Positions 8,469-16,845 of a stretch of DNA of 64,000 bases are shown here, in pieces. The DNA comes from Peptoniphilus sp. BV3C26 (lineage in GTDB: Bacteria; Bacillota; Clostridia; Tissierellales; Peptoniphilaceae). Below the pieces are notes generated by a model. The model did no database searches. It was given only the letters and a program-made list of their open reading frames with translations, and was not told the origin of the DNA. Location: assembly GCF_000478985.1 (NCBI RefSeq), contig NZ_AWXB01000060.1:1-64000 (forward strand), read 5' to 3'. A program made the position numbers and the translations under genes. Each line of letters starts with the position of its first letter. Position 1 is the first letter of the stretch.

Positions 8469-9362
8469 CTATTTTATTCCTATTGTTCTTAACAAGTCAT
8501 CAGTTTTTTCTTCATCCATTATAAAATAAGAAATTTTGCCTATATATTTAGGTCTTCCTTCTATTGTGTCTGAAGAAATATCTGATAAATCCAACTTTCT
8601 TGCAGCAAGTCCAAGTTTCACAACTTCTGAAAATTCCATATTTGTATCTGCATGTTTTTTGTAAGTGTTTATGATTGCAGGGATTCCCAAAACTCCTCTT
8701 GGGCTTTTTATTTTATTGGCAAGAGCTTTTACAAAATTCCTTTGAGCTTTAACTCTGTCTAAATCATTTTCTTTGTAGCCATGTCTAAACCTTAAAAATT
8801 TTATCGCATCATTTCCATTTAATTTTTGTAGTCCCTGTTTAAAGTGAATGTGAAGAGGCGGTTTGTCCCATTCATCATCATAGTCCATGTCTATAGGAAT
8901 ATCAACTTTTACTCCTCCTACGGAATTTACTACCCCTTTTATAAAACTATAATCAACAGTAATATAATTTTTAATATCTGTGCCCAGTAAATTGTTTACG
9001 GTTTTTAAAGTTAATTCGCTTCCACCATAAGCAAAGGAATGATTTATTTTTTCTTTTCTTTTTCTTCCTGCTATTATTGTTCTTGTGTCTCTTGGAATTG
9101 AAATAAGATGAATTTTTCCCTGATCAAAGTTTAAATTTCCAATCATAATTACATCTGATCTTGTATTTTCTGTATTTTTTTGGTCAAGAGAATCCACTCC
9201 CAAAAGTAAAAATGAATAAGATCCGTTTTGTCCCTTTAATCCTTCTAATATTTCTGAAGGACCCTGACCCTTATTTATAAATATAAAATATCCTACAAAT
9301 CCAATTCCCAAAATAATAAGAATAAGAAGTGTGGTAAAAAAACCTTTTAAAAATTTAATCAT
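8469..9362 (-). CDS. LytR-CpsA-Psr (LCP) family cell wall ligase
   Basis: The 297-residue protein has a single N-terminal transmembrane helix (about residues 8-28) and an extracellular LCP domain: LLLGVDSLD, ENTRSDVIMIGNLN, SIPRDTRTII and the basic RFRHGYKENDLDRVKAQRNF segment. LCP enzymes transfer undecaprenyl-linked polymers such as teichoic acid or capsule to peptidoglycan. In this window, attachment of the secondary polymer that SLH proteins bind would be a reasonable role, but that is inference. The start overlaps yqeK by 4 bp (ATGA). Confidence 0.92.
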   Translation of the reverse strand: MIKFLKGFFTTLLILIILGIGFVGYFIFINKGQGPSEILEGLKGQNGSYSFLLLGVDSLDQKNTENTRSDVIMIGNLNFDQGKIHLISIPRDTRTIIAGRKRKEKINHSFAYGGSELTLKTVNNLLGTDIKNYITVDYSFIKGVVNSVGGVKVDIPIDMDYDDEWDKPPLHIHFKQGLQKLNGNDAIKFLRFRHGYKENDLDRVKAQRNFVKALANKIKSPRGVLGIPAIINTYKKHADTNMEFSEVVKLGLAARKLDLSDISSDTIEGRPKYIGKISYFIMDEEKTDDLLRTIGIK

Positions 9363-9919
9363 AATTTCTCCAATAAGTTATTTCTTGCTTTAATTGTTTC
9401 TAAGTCTATTACTTTTTTTTCTTTTATTAAAAATTTAATTGTTGAATCAAATTTATATAGGCAGGCAAGATTTAAGTCCTCTTCTGAAAGCCTACGAGCT
9501 TCACAGACCCCTTCAAAATCTCTTCCCGGTTCTATATAGTCTGCAATAAAAATAATCTTGTCTAAAGGGCTCATATTAATTTTGCCAGTCGTATGAGATT
9601 TTATAGCTTCAAGGATTTCTTCATCATTTATTTTATAATCTCTCTTAACTTTAAGTGGAGCAAGGTAACAGTGTATAAGCTGAGGAGATTCTATTAAATT
9701 TTGACTCAATTTAAAATTAAATTCTTCAGCAAGTTCAAAGGGATCTCTATTGTACTTTGCACTATCGTGAATAAGCCCTGCTAAATATGCCTTATCCTTA
9801 TCCACTCCATAAATTTTTGCAAGTTTTTTTGCAGTGTCGGCAACTCTTAGGGAGTGCTCATATCTTGATTTTTTTAAATTTTTTTTAAGATCTTCTTTAA
9901 TAAATTCAATAGTTTTCAT
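9359..9919 (-). CDS. yqeK: YqeK-type HD-domain nucleotide hydrolase (Ap4A)
   Basis: A 186-residue HD-domain phosphohydrolase. Metal-binding residues are seen in YEHSLRVADTAKKLA, LIHDSAKYN (the HD pair), a later HTTGK and FIADYIEPGR. YqeK proteins cleave diadenosine tetraphosphate symmetrically. The gene directly follows nadD with a 14-bp overlap, the conserved nadD-yqeK pairing. Confidence 0.93.
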   Translation of the reverse strand: MKTIEFIKEDLKKNLKKSRYEHSLRVADTAKKLAKIYGVDKDKAYLAGLIHDSAKYNRDPFELAEEFNFKLSQNLIESPQLIHCYLAPLKVKRDYKINDEEILEAIKSHTTGKINMSPLDKIIFIADYIEPGRDFEGVCEARRLSEEDLNLACLYKFDSTIKFLIKEKKVIDLETIKARNNLLEKL

Positions 9920-10511
9920 AAAGACCCTCGTCCTCTATATATTTAATTACATTGTCAGGCACTAAGTATTTTATGGATTTCCCCTCTTTTATTCTCTTTC
10001 TTATATCAGTAGAAGAAATTTCATACTGAGGAAGATCCTTTAAAAGATAAATCTCCGCCCCGTAATTTTTTTTCAAATAAACTATTTCTTTTTCAAGTTC
10101 ATCAATCTTTTCATATCCGGGACGAATTGAAGCGACAAACTTACAATTCTTTGCAACTTGGTCAAAATTTTTCCAAAGTTTTAAAAGAAAAACAGTGTCA
10201 CTTCCTAAGAAAAAATAAAAATCTCCCCTATAAAGACTTTTAAGCTCATTTAAAGTGTCAACAGTATAAGAAAATCCAGTTCTTATAGTTTCGATGTCAG
10301 AAATTATAAACTTAGGATTATCCTTAATTGCAAGATAAGCCATATTAAACCTGTGAAAGGCATCAGCTTTTAGGTGATCCTTGTGAGGAGGGTTCCCTGT
10401 AGGTAAAAATATAACCTTATCTATATTCATTTGTTCAGACAGATACTCTGCTATCATAAGATGTCCAAGATGAATAGGATTGAAAGTCCCTCCCATTATT
10501 CCATATTTCAT
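9906..10511 (-). CDS. nadD: Nicotinate-nucleotide adenylyltransferase
   Basis: A 201-residue nucleotidyltransferase that joins ATP and nicotinate mononucleotide to give deamido-NAD+. The N-terminal GGTFNPIHLGHLMIAEY carries the HxGH motif, and the C-terminal ISSTDIRKRIKEGKSIKYLVP is the ISSTxIR motif. It overlaps yhbY by 4 bp and yqeK by 14 bp within one operon. Confidence 0.96.
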   Translation of the reverse strand: MKYGIMGGTFNPIHLGHLMIAEYLSEQMNIDKVIFLPTGNPPHKDHLKADAFHRFNMAYLAIKDNPKFIISDIETIRTGFSYTVDTLNELKSLYRGDFYFFLGSDTVFLLKLWKNFDQVAKNCKFVASIRPGYEKIDELEKEIVYLKKNYGAEIYLLKDLPQYEISSTDIRKRIKEGKSIKYLVPDNVIKYIEDEGLYENY

Positions 10512-10795
10512 AACTCTATTTTTTTATTCTCTTTTGATTCTCTATAAATTGTTAATTTGCTTCCTATTTGCTGAACAAATTCAGCACCCATTTCAGCTAA
10601 AATTTCATCAGCAACTTCTTTTGCTTCAACTGGAGAATTTTGTAAAAAATTTATTTTTACAAGTTCATGGTCCTCAAGAAGCTTGTCAAGTTGACTGTAA
10701 GCCATATCACTAAGACCTGACTTTCCAATTTGCATACAAGGTCTTAAATTGTGAGCTAAGCTCTTTAAATATGACCTTTGTCTTCCATTTATCAT
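10508..10795 (-). CDS. yhbY: CRM-domain RNA-binding protein YhbY
   Basis: A 95-residue CRM/YhbY domain protein associated with pre-50S ribosomal subunits. The GKSGLSDMAYSQLDKLLEDHELVKINF region corresponds to the family GxxGl loop and the following helix and strand. It lies between obg and nadD, the usual Bacillota order. Confidence 0.93.
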   Translation of the reverse strand: MINGRQRSYLKSLAHNLRPCMQIGKSGLSDMAYSQLDKLLEDHELVKINFLQNSPVEAKEVADEILAEMGAEFVQQIGSKLTIYRESKENKKIEL

Positions 10796-10803
10796 TTAAT
10801 CAC

Positions 10804-12072
10804 CTATTCAAAAAATTCAAATTCATATCCGTCAATAAAAACGGAATCTTTTTCTTCTATTCCCAATTTTTTAAGTTTATCTATTACACCATTTTTTCTT
10901 AAATTTTCTTGGAAATATCTCAAAGAATCCCTATCTTCAAAGTTTGTGGACTTAACTAACTTTTCAATATAGGGTCCATCAACAACAAAGCTATTTGATT
11001 CATCAAGATATACATTTATACCTTCTTCTTTTTGAGAAACTTCTACAAATTTTTCATCGTAAGTTTCTTCTTCCAATTCCGTTTCATTTACAAGTTTAAA
11101 AGCTCTAAACATAAGGTCCTTTAAGTTTTTTCCACTTGCTGCAGACCCTTCATATATTTCATACTTATTTTGAAACTCTTTTTTAAGTTTTTCAAGGCCT
11201 TCTTCGCTGCCTGGAATATCCATTTTATTGGCAAAGATAATCATAGGTTTATGAAGAAGCTTTTCATTGTAATTTTTCAGCTCATCCATAATTTTATAAA
11301 AATCACTTACAGGATCTCTTCCTTCACTTCCTGAAACATCAATAACATGGATTAAAACCTTAGTCCTTTCAATGTGTCTTAAAAACTCATCTCCAAGGCC
11401 CTGTCCTTGAGCAGCACCCTCTATAAGACCAGGTATATCTGCAATTACAAAACTTTCTTCTGGTCCAAGATTAACAAGTCCTAAATTAGGTTTTAAAGTT
11501 GTAAAATGATAGTTTGCAATTTTAGGTCTTGCATTTGATACAACTGAAAGAAGAGTTGACTTTCCTACATTTGGAAAGCCTACAAGTCCAACATCAGCAA
11601 GAAGCTTAAGCTCTAAAGTAATTTCTTTTTCTTCTCCGCGAGTTCCTGCTTCTGCAAAAGTAGGAGCTTGTCTTGTAGAATTTTTAAATTTTGCATTACC
11701 CTTGCCGCCACGACCACCTTTTGCAATTACATATTCCATGTCCTTTTTATTTAAATCAACAATAACTCCTCCTGAATCCTTATCTTTAACAAGGGTTCCT
11801 AGAGGAACTTTAAGGACTATATCTTTTCCCTGAGCTCCAAATTTTAATTTGCTCATTCCATTTTCGCCATTTTCGGCTTTATATTCTCTTTTGTATCTAA
11901 AATCAAGTAAAGTATGAATTCCAGTATCCGTTTTTAAAATTATATCGCCGCCGCGACCTCCATCTCCTCCGGCAGGTCCTCCGGCAGGTTCATATTTTTC
12001 TCTTCTCCAAGCAACGGCACCATCTCCGCCTTTACCTGCTTTAACTTTTATATTTGCTATATCTATAAACAT
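10804..12072 (-). CDS. obg: GTPase Obg/CgtA
   Basis: A 422-residue GTPase involved in 50S assembly and stress signalling. Three domains are visible: the glycine-rich Obg fold (residues 1-158, starting FIDIANIKVKAGKGGDGAV), the G domain with GFPNVGKSTL, DIPGLIEGA and NKMD, and a C-terminal OCT domain ending in an acidic tail. It is the first gene of a seven-gene leftward operon that ends with ridA. Confidence 0.97.
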   Translation of the reverse strand: MFIDIANIKVKAGKGGDGAVAWRREKYEPAGGPAGGDGGRGGDIILKTDTGIHTLLDFRYKREYKAENGENGMSKLKFGAQGKDIVLKVPLGTLVKDKDSGGVIVDLNKKDMEYVIAKGGRGGKGNAKFKNSTRQAPTFAEAGTRGEEKEITLELKLLADVGLVGFPNVGKSTLLSVVSNARPKIANYHFTTLKPNLGLVNLGPEESFVIADIPGLIEGAAQGQGLGDEFLRHIERTKVLIHVIDVSGSEGRDPVSDFYKIMDELKNYNEKLLHKPMIIFANKMDIPGSEEGLEKLKKEFQNKYEIYEGSAASGKNLKDLMFRAFKLVNETELEEETYDEKFVEVSQKEEGINVYLDESNSFVVDGPYIEKLVKSTNFEDRDSLRYFQENLRKNGVIDKLKKLGIEEKDSVFIDGYEFEFFE

Positions 12073-12140
12073 AATTTCACCTTTTTTTAATTATATCACA
12101 TGAAATTAAAGGCACTTTTAAGAAAAAGTTAAATATTAAT

Positions 12141-12168
12141 AAAAAAATAAGGTCGCAATACTGCGACC
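12141..12168 (-). terminator. Terminator of rplU-prp-rpmA
   Basis: GGTCGCAG-TAT-TGCGACC hairpin followed by TTATTTTTTT on the minus strand, abutting the rpmA stop codon. Confidence 0.85.
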
Positions 12169-12169
12169 A

Positions 12170-12463
12170 TTATGCTAATTCAGCTTCAGGATAAACACTT
12201 GCGTATTTTTTGTTTCCTCTGCCTTTAGTTTCAAATTTTACTCTGCCGTTTTCAGTTGCAAAAAGAGTATCATCTTTGCCTCTCATAACATTTAGACCTG
12301 GATGAATTCTTGTTCCCCTTTGTCTAACTATTATGTTTCCTGCAAGAACGAATTGTCCATCACCTTTTTTAACTCCAAGTCTTTTTGATTGAGAGTCTCT
12401 ACCGTTTTTAGATGAACCTGCTCCCTTTTTAGATGAAAACAGTTGAAGATTAAATTTAATCAT
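12170..12463 (-). CDS. rpmA: 50S ribosomal protein L27 with Prp-cleaved N-terminal extension
   Basis: A 97-residue L27. Instead of starting at the functional N-terminus it carries the extension MIKFNLQLF before [15 protein letters not shown]. Extensions of this type (consensus MLKLNLQFF) are removed by the cysteine protease Prp in Bacillota, exposing the tail that reaches the peptidyl transferase centre. The prp gene is directly upstream and overlaps by 8 bp, so substrate and processing enzyme are co-transcribed. Confidence 0.97.
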   Translation of the reverse strand: MIKFNLQLFSSKKGAGSSKNGRDSQSKRLGVKKGDGQFVLAGNIIVRQRGTRIHPGLNVMRGKDDTLFATENGRVKFETKGRGNKKYASVYPEAELA

Positions 12464-12797
12464 TCTGCACCTCCTGTATTTCGATCTTTAAGTTTTCAGA
12501 AAATTGCATTCTTATTAAATCAAGTCCAAGCTTAAGTGAATTAAATAAAAGTTGAACCTTTTCATTATCTGCCAATTTTCTATTTACTCTTATCATTAAA
12601 TATCCGTCAGTTTGCTTATCATAAATATCGCTTTCGTCAAAATTTAATAACTCAAGCAAAGAAAAATAAAATGTTTGAGTTAATGCTGAAATCCCTGCAC
12701 ACACAATTTCTTCACTATCATTGTCTGCATAGGCATGGCCTTTTGCTTCAAAGCCAAGAAAAATATTATTCGACGAAAAAAATACAATCTCAGTCAT
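12456..12797 (-). CDS. prp: Ribosomal-processing cysteine protease Prp
   Basis: A 113-residue Prp (YsxB) protein lying between L21 and L27. The catalytic dyad is visible as H21 in AKGHAYAD and C33 in [12 protein letters not shown]. It cleaves the N-terminal extension of L27. The start overlaps the rplU stop by one base (TAATG). Confidence 0.94.
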   Translation of the reverse strand: MTEIVFFSSNNIFLGFEAKGHAYADNDSEEIVCAGISALTQTFYFSLLELLNFDESDIYDKQTDGYLMIRVNRKLADNEKVQLLFNSLKLGLDLIRMQFSENLKIEIQEVQND

Positions 12798-13102
12798 TAT
12801 GCAATACTTAAAATTTCAACAAATGTGTAAGGTTGACGATGTCCTTTTTTTGTTCTCTCATTCTTTTTAGATTTATACTTGTAAGTAATAACTTTTTTAT
12901 CTTTGCCTTGAGCTAAAACCTTAGCTTCAACCTTGGCACCTTCAACTAAAGGTTTACCGATTTTAATGTCATCGCCTCCAAGAACTAAAACTCTGTCGAA
13001 TACAAGAGTTTGACCTTCTGCAACATCAAGTTTTTCAACTTTGATTTTATCTCCAACGCTAACTTGATATTGCTTTCCGCCTGTTTCAATAACAGCGTAC
13101 AT
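12797..13102 (-). CDS. rplU: 50S ribosomal protein L21
   Basis: A 101-residue L21, starting [20 protein letters not shown], with the basic C-terminal [22 protein letters not shown] segment that contacts 23S rRNA. It is the first gene of the rplU-prp-rpmA operon and is preceded by an L21-type leader. Confidence 0.97.
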   Translation of the reverse strand: MYAVIETGGKQYQVSVGDKIKVEKLDVAEGQTLVFDRVLVLGGDDIKIGKPLVEGAKVEAKVLAQGKDKKVITYKYKSKKNERTKKGHRQPYTFVEILSIA

Positions 13103-13105
13103 TGT

Positions 13106-13176
13106 AGCACCTCCTCATAAATAAGACTCGCCATTGTAGGCGTCTAAGACTTAATACCTACTCTGTGCGGTTACAT
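13106..13176 (-). ncRNA. L21 leader (autoregulatory 5' UTR structure)
   Basis: The leader between promoter and rplU contains, on the minus strand, CCGCACAGAGTAGGTATT, then GTCTTAGACGCCTACAATGGCGAGTC. It can fold into nested stems (GTAGGTATTAAG.. with CGCCTAC) and matches my memory of the Bacillota L21 leader family. Such leaders are thought to bind L21 and repress the operon. I could not run a covariance search. Confidence 0.75.
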
Positions 13177-13182
13177 TTAAGT

Positions 13183-13211
13183 ATAATAGCATATATAAGC
13201 TTCTTTTTCAA
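13183..13211 (-). promoter_or_regulatory. Promoter of rplU-prp-rpmA
   Basis: On the minus strand TTGAAA (13206-13211), a 17-bp spacer and TATTAT (13183-13188) lie just upstream of the leader. Confidence 0.65.
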
Positions 13212-13249
13212 GTAATTATATATTAGTATTAATAAAAAATTTTTACTAA

Positions 13250-13286
13250 AAAAATAAAAATAGCAAACCTCTAATATTTGCTATTT
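13250..13286 (-). terminator. Terminator of the FMN-binding lipoprotein gene
   Basis: AAATAGCAAA/TTTGCTATTT stem followed by a T-rich run on the minus strand, about 80 bp past the lipoprotein stop. Confidence 0.65.
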
Positions 13287-13364
13287 ATGAAATCTATTTG
13301 ATTAAAATGTTATAAAATTTTCACAGTATCTTTTTATAAAAAGTCACCTTTCGGCGGCAATTTA

Positions 13365-13844
13365 TTATTCAGCCTTAGCTTCTTCAAGCATTTTGCTTAC
13401 AAGTTCAACATAAGCAGCATGAGTATGGGTTGCCCCTGTTACTGAATCAACTTTAGTAATGTCTTGTTTTTCAACAAGTTGCTTTGGATAATCTTTAGCT
13501 CCTTCAAGAGATGCTTGAGCTTTATCGTAGGTTTCTTGATTTTTAATTTCTCCGTTTTCTTTTCCGTAGTTTTCGTCCTTTTCGCTTCCATCACCGTTGT
13601 AAAGAACAAGTCCTGCGTCTGTAATCTTACCATCTTTTACAGTAACTGTTGCTGTCATATATCCACCATGTTCGTCGGGTTCGCTGTCTTTTGTATATTC
13701 ACCGTCTTTATAAGCCATTTCAGTTGCTGCTGGTTTAGCATTTCCATTTGCTTCTTTACTGTTCTTAGGTGCTGCATTTTTATTTCCGCAACCACTAAGA
13801 AGAAGTGTAGCTATTAATGATACTGTAACTAATTTTTTAAACAT
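13365..13844 (-). CDS. FMN-binding domain lipoprotein
   Basis: The 159-residue protein has a lipoprotein signal peptide with lipobox LLSGC (Cys at residue 19), so it is anchored on the outer face of the membrane. An Ala/Asn/Lys-rich linker leads to one FMN-binding domain (about residues 45-155). Its C-terminal DSVTGATHTHAAY carries the S/T-GA-T motif whose threonine is the usual target of covalent flavinylation by ApbE. Such small extracytosolic flavoproteins accept electrons from membrane redox complexes. No apbE or partner gene is in the window, so the electron donor is unknown. Confidence 0.88.
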   Translation of the reverse strand: MFKKLVTVSLIATLLLSGCGNKNAAPKNSKEANGNAKPAATEMAYKDGEYTKDSEPDEHGGYMTATVTVKDGKITDAGLVLYNGDGSEKDENYGKENGEIKNQETYDKAQASLEGAKDYPKQLVEKQDITKVDSVTGATHTHAAYVELVSKMLEEAKAE

Positions 13845-13944
13845 AATCTTCCTCCTTATTTATGTTTTGTCGTTATTTTACAAAAATTCTTTTTATTTTT
13901 CAAGATACCCTTACTAAAGCTTTATTGCGTGAAGTCCATTAAAA

Positions 13945-13971
13945 TAAAAAGGGAGGTGCCGAGGCACCCCT
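13945..13971 (-). terminator. Terminator of thrS
   Basis: GGGGTGCC-TC-GGCACCTCC hairpin followed by TTTTTA on the minus strand. Confidence 0.85.
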
Positions 13972-13988
13972 ATGAAAAAATTGAGAAA

Positions 13989-15896
13989 CTAATCTTCTAT
14001 TCTTTTTGAATCTACTTCTTCTTGTAGATCTCTTACAAAATCATCAAACTTAACATCTTTTATTTCTTGACCATTTCTCTTTCTTACTGAAAGAAGACCT
14101 GATTCCATTTCTTGTTCACCTACAACTAACATATAATTAATTTTTTTAAGTTGAGCTTGGCGAATCTTATATCCAACTTTTTCAGCTCTTTCGTCTATTT
14201 CAACTCTAAAGCCTTTTTCTTTAAATTTTTTCCTTAAATCTTCAGCATATTCATAAAATTTTTCAGAAACAGGAATAATTTGAATTTGAACAGGACTTAA
14301 CCAAAGAGGGAATTTTCCTGCAAAGTGTTCAATTAAAATACCCATAAATCTTTCAATAGATCCCAGCAAAGCCCTGTGAAGCATTACCGGTCTTGCCTTT
14401 TCGCCATTTTCATTAATATAGGAAAGTTCAAAGTTTTGAGGCATTTGGAAATCAAGTTGGATAGTTCCACATTGCCATGTTCTTCCTATAGCATCTTCAA
14501 GATGGAAATCTATTTTAGGACCGTAAAAGGCTCCGTCTCCTTCATTAATTTCATACTTAAGACCCTTTTCTTCAAGAGCGTCTTTTAAATTCTTTTCAGC
14601 AATGTTCCAATCTTCAATTTTTCCCATAAAATCGTCAGGTCTTGTAGAAAGTTCAATTTTATACTTAAAGCCGAAAGTTGAATAAAGAAGATCTGCAAGG
14701 TCTATCATTTTGAAAACTTCATCTTTTACTTGTGAAGGAAGACAATATACGTGAGCATCATCTTGAGTAAAAGTCCTTACTCTAAATAATCCGTGAAGAG
14801 CTCCTGAAAGTTCATGTCTATGAACTTGACCAAATTCAGAAAGTCTTATAGGAAGATCTCTGTAAGAATGAGTGTTTTCTTCATAAACAAGTATTGAACC
14901 TGGGCAGTTCATCGGTTTTACAGCATAGTCTTCATTATCTATTTTTGTAAAATACATATTGTCCTTATAGTGATCCCAGTGACCTGATCTGTGCCATAAA
15001 GCTTCATTTAAGATAATAGGAGTTTGAATTTCTCCATATCCTCTTTCAAGTAAAATATTTCTCCACCAGTTTAAAAGATTGTTTTTCAAAATCATACCGT
15101 GAGGTAAGAAGAATGGAAATCCAGGTCCTTCATCTCTCATTGTAAATAAATCCAACTCTTTACCAATTTTCCTGTGATCTCTTTTTTCAGCTTCTTCTAT
15201 TCTTTGAAGATATTCATCAAGTTGTTTTTTCTTCATGAAACTGATTCCATAGATTCTTTGAAGCATTTTATTGTCGGAATCTCCTCTCCAATATGCACCT
15301 GCAACGGAAAGAAGTTTTATAGCCTTTATAGATTTTATATTTTCAATGTGAGGTCCCTTGCAAAGGTCTACAAAATCTCCAATTTTATAAATATAAACTT
15401 CTTCATCATCAAGATCTTTTATAAGTTCAACCTTATAATCTTGGCCTTCTTTTTCAAAATATTCAATAGCTTCTTGTCTTTTCATTTTTGAAGCTTCTAC
15501 ATCGTAAGCTTTTTTAACAATTTCAGCCATTTTTTCTTCAATTTTTTGTAAATCTTCCGGTGTTATTCTTTCTTCCAAGTCAATGTCATAATAAAAACCG
15601 TTGTCTATAGCAGGTCCTATAGCAAACTTTGTTTCAGGCCATAATTCTTTAATAGCATATGCCATAAGATGAGAGCTTGTATGCCAAAAAATCTTCTTAC
15701 CTTCAATATCATCAAAAGTAACAATTTTAACATGGGCATCCTTTTCAACTAACTCTCCCATACCTAAAATTTCTCCATTAACAACAGCTCCTAGAGCATT
15801 TCTCTTTAAACCTTCAGAAATCTTTCCGGCTATGTCCATAACCTTAACCGGTCCGTCAAATTCAAGTTCTGAATTGTCAGGTAAATAAATCTTCAT
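13989..15896 (-). CDS. thrS: Threonyl-tRNA synthetase
   Basis: A 635-residue class II synthetase that charges tRNA-Thr. The order is a TGS domain (residues 1-60), the editing domain with HTSSHLMAYA (HxxxH), a catalytic core with the PMNCPGSILVY motif and class II motif 3 in the PVMLHRALLGSIERFMGILIEHF region, and a C-terminal anticodon-binding domain from about residue 535. The ATG follows AGGAGG. It is preceded by a T-box leader, so expression should rise when uncharged tRNA-Thr accumulates. Confidence 0.98.
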   Translation of the reverse strand: MKIYLPDNSELEFDGPVKVMDIAGKISEGLKRNALGAVVNGEILGMGELVEKDAHVKIVTFDDIEGKKIFWHTSSHLMAYAIKELWPETKFAIGPAIDNGFYYDIDLEERITPEDLQKIEEKMAEIVKKAYDVEASKMKRQEAIEYFEKEGQDYKVELIKDLDDEEVYIYKIGDFVDLCKGPHIENIKSIKAIKLLSVAGAYWRGDSDNKMLQRIYGISFMKKKQLDEYLQRIEEAEKRDHRKIGKELDLFTMRDEGPGFPFFLPHGMILKNNLLNWWRNILLERGYGEIQTPIILNEALWHRSGHWDHYKDNMYFTKIDNEDYAVKPMNCPGSILVYEENTHSYRDLPIRLSEFGQVHRHELSGALHGLFRVRTFTQDDAHVYCLPSQVKDEVFKMIDLADLLYSTFGFKYKIELSTRPDDFMGKIEDWNIAEKNLKDALEEKGLKYEINEGDGAFYGPKIDFHLEDAIGRTWQCGTIQLDFQMPQNFELSYINENGEKARPVMLHRALLGSIERFMGILIEHFAGKFPLWLSPVQIQIIPVSEKFYEYAEDLRKKFKEKGFRVEIDERAEKVGYKIRQAQLKKINYMLVVGEQEMESGLLSVRKRNGQEIKDVKFDDFVRDLQEEVDSKRIED

Positions 15897-15921
15897 CCTT
15901 TTCCTCCTAAATTAAAAAATA

Positions 15922-16124
15922 AATAAAAAAAGCCATCATCCAAAAGGACGATGACCGTGGTTCCACCTTAATTAAACTCTAAGAATTTATCGCATATCTT
16001 ACGCCTTGCATTACCAAGGAGCTCCGGGTTAGTTTTCAAATAAATGAAATTTGAAGCATTCTCAGCCTTTCTTAGCTTCTCTCTGTCTAATTTCTTAGAT
16101 ATTTTACTCTTCCCTTCAACCAAT
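15922..16124 (-). ncRNA. T-box leader of thrS
   Basis: On the minus strand the T-box sequence AAGGTGGAACCACGG lies at 15955-15969. It overlaps the 5' arm of a strong terminator, GGTCATCGTCC-TTTT-GGATGATGGC (15932-15955), which ends in a T-run. The roughly 190-nt leader begins after a good promoter. The T-box nucleotides compete with the terminator by forming an antiterminator when uncharged tRNA pairs with them. A CTAACCC stretch near 16025-16030 holds an ACC threonine triplet and could be the specifier, but I have not folded Stem I. The 268-bp gap contains nothing else. Confidence 0.92.
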
Positions 16125-16130
16125 GGAGAT

Positions 16131-16159
16131 ATACTAACACATTTTTTATAATTTGTCAA
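16131..16159 (-). promoter_or_regulatory. Promoter of the thrS T-box leader
   Basis: On the minus strand TTGACA (16154-16159), a 17-bp spacer and TAGTAT (16131-16136) precede the T-box leader, just after the stop codon of the upstream gene. Confidence 0.75.
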
Positions 16160-16164
16160 ATTTT

Positions 16165-16845
16165 TTAAAAAACACACATGTCAAGGATCCCACCATAATC
16201 CACTAATTTTTCAGATAAAACTTGAGGCTTAAATTTTTCTAAAATCTCCTTAGAAGGATGATCCTTGTAGGGACCGCTTATAAAAAACTTATCTAAAACT
16301 TGTCCTGTGGCTCCGCCTATAAACCCATAATTATAATTTTTAAGCTCTATAAAACCTTTTTCAATTAAATATATATTTGTAATATCTTTAAGCTTCTTGT
16401 AGATACCCATGTCTGAAGTAATTAAAAAATTTGAACCCAAAGCTAAATTACACTTTGTATAACCTTGGTTTACATTAATTAAAGTATATCCATGCCTTTT
16501 ATAATAATTTAAGATAATTTCATCTGTAAGCTCTAAATTATGAATAAAATAATTCGCAAAACTAAGACAATTAAGACTTACATAGTCCCTATAAGTTGAC
16601 CCGAAAGATTTAGAAGCCTTTATAACTTTTCTTTCTGGAAAAATCTCGCAGTAATAGTCATAATTATCCCTATCAACTATAAGACTTCCGTCGGGAAATT
16701 TATGGACTAAAATATCTGGATGAGTGTTCAAGGGAAATGGAATGTTTTTATTCTCGCAAGTTTTTAAAACTTTATAACCAAATTTTTTTAAATTTTTTTC
16801 AATATTTTCATCGGCTCTTTTATCTATTAAAACAATCTTTTTCAT
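16165..16845 (-). CDS. DUF6873-like GME-fold protein of unknown function
   Basis: A 226-residue cytosolic protein. It resembles the clostridial DUF6873 group, thought to share the fold of guanidino-group-modifying enzymes (arginine deiminase/amidinotransferase superfamily). Visible pieces are HPDILVHKFPDG, NVNQGYTKCNLALG, LITSDMGIYK, YGFIGGATGQV and the C-terminal YGGILDMC, which could provide an active-site cysteine. The family assignment is from memory of similar sequences; no reaction is established. Its stop precedes the thrS promoter, and its start overlaps the rRNA methyltransferase gene by 4 bp, so those two form an operon. Confidence 0.6.
   Translation of the reverse strand: MKKIVLIDKRADENIEKNLKKFGYKVLKTCENKNIPFPLNTHPDILVHKFPDGSLIVDRDNYDYYCEIFPERKVIKASKSFGSTYRDYVSLNCLSFANYFIHNLELTDEIILNYYKRHGYTLINVNQGYTKCNLALGSNFLITSDMGIYKKLKDITNIYLIEKGFIELKNYNYGFIGGATGQVLDKFFISGPYKDHPSKEILEKFKPQVLSEKLVDYGGILDMCVF

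Noticed and set aside
13439-13817. Frames on both strands overlapping the FMN-binding lipoprotein
   Set aside because: Shadows of the real gene; they lack signals and would overlap a well-supported CDS.
15968-16177. 69-residue frame on the minus strand upstream of thrS
   Set aside because: It lies entirely inside the T-box promoter and leader; its codons coincide with leader RNA structure and it has no ribosome binding site.
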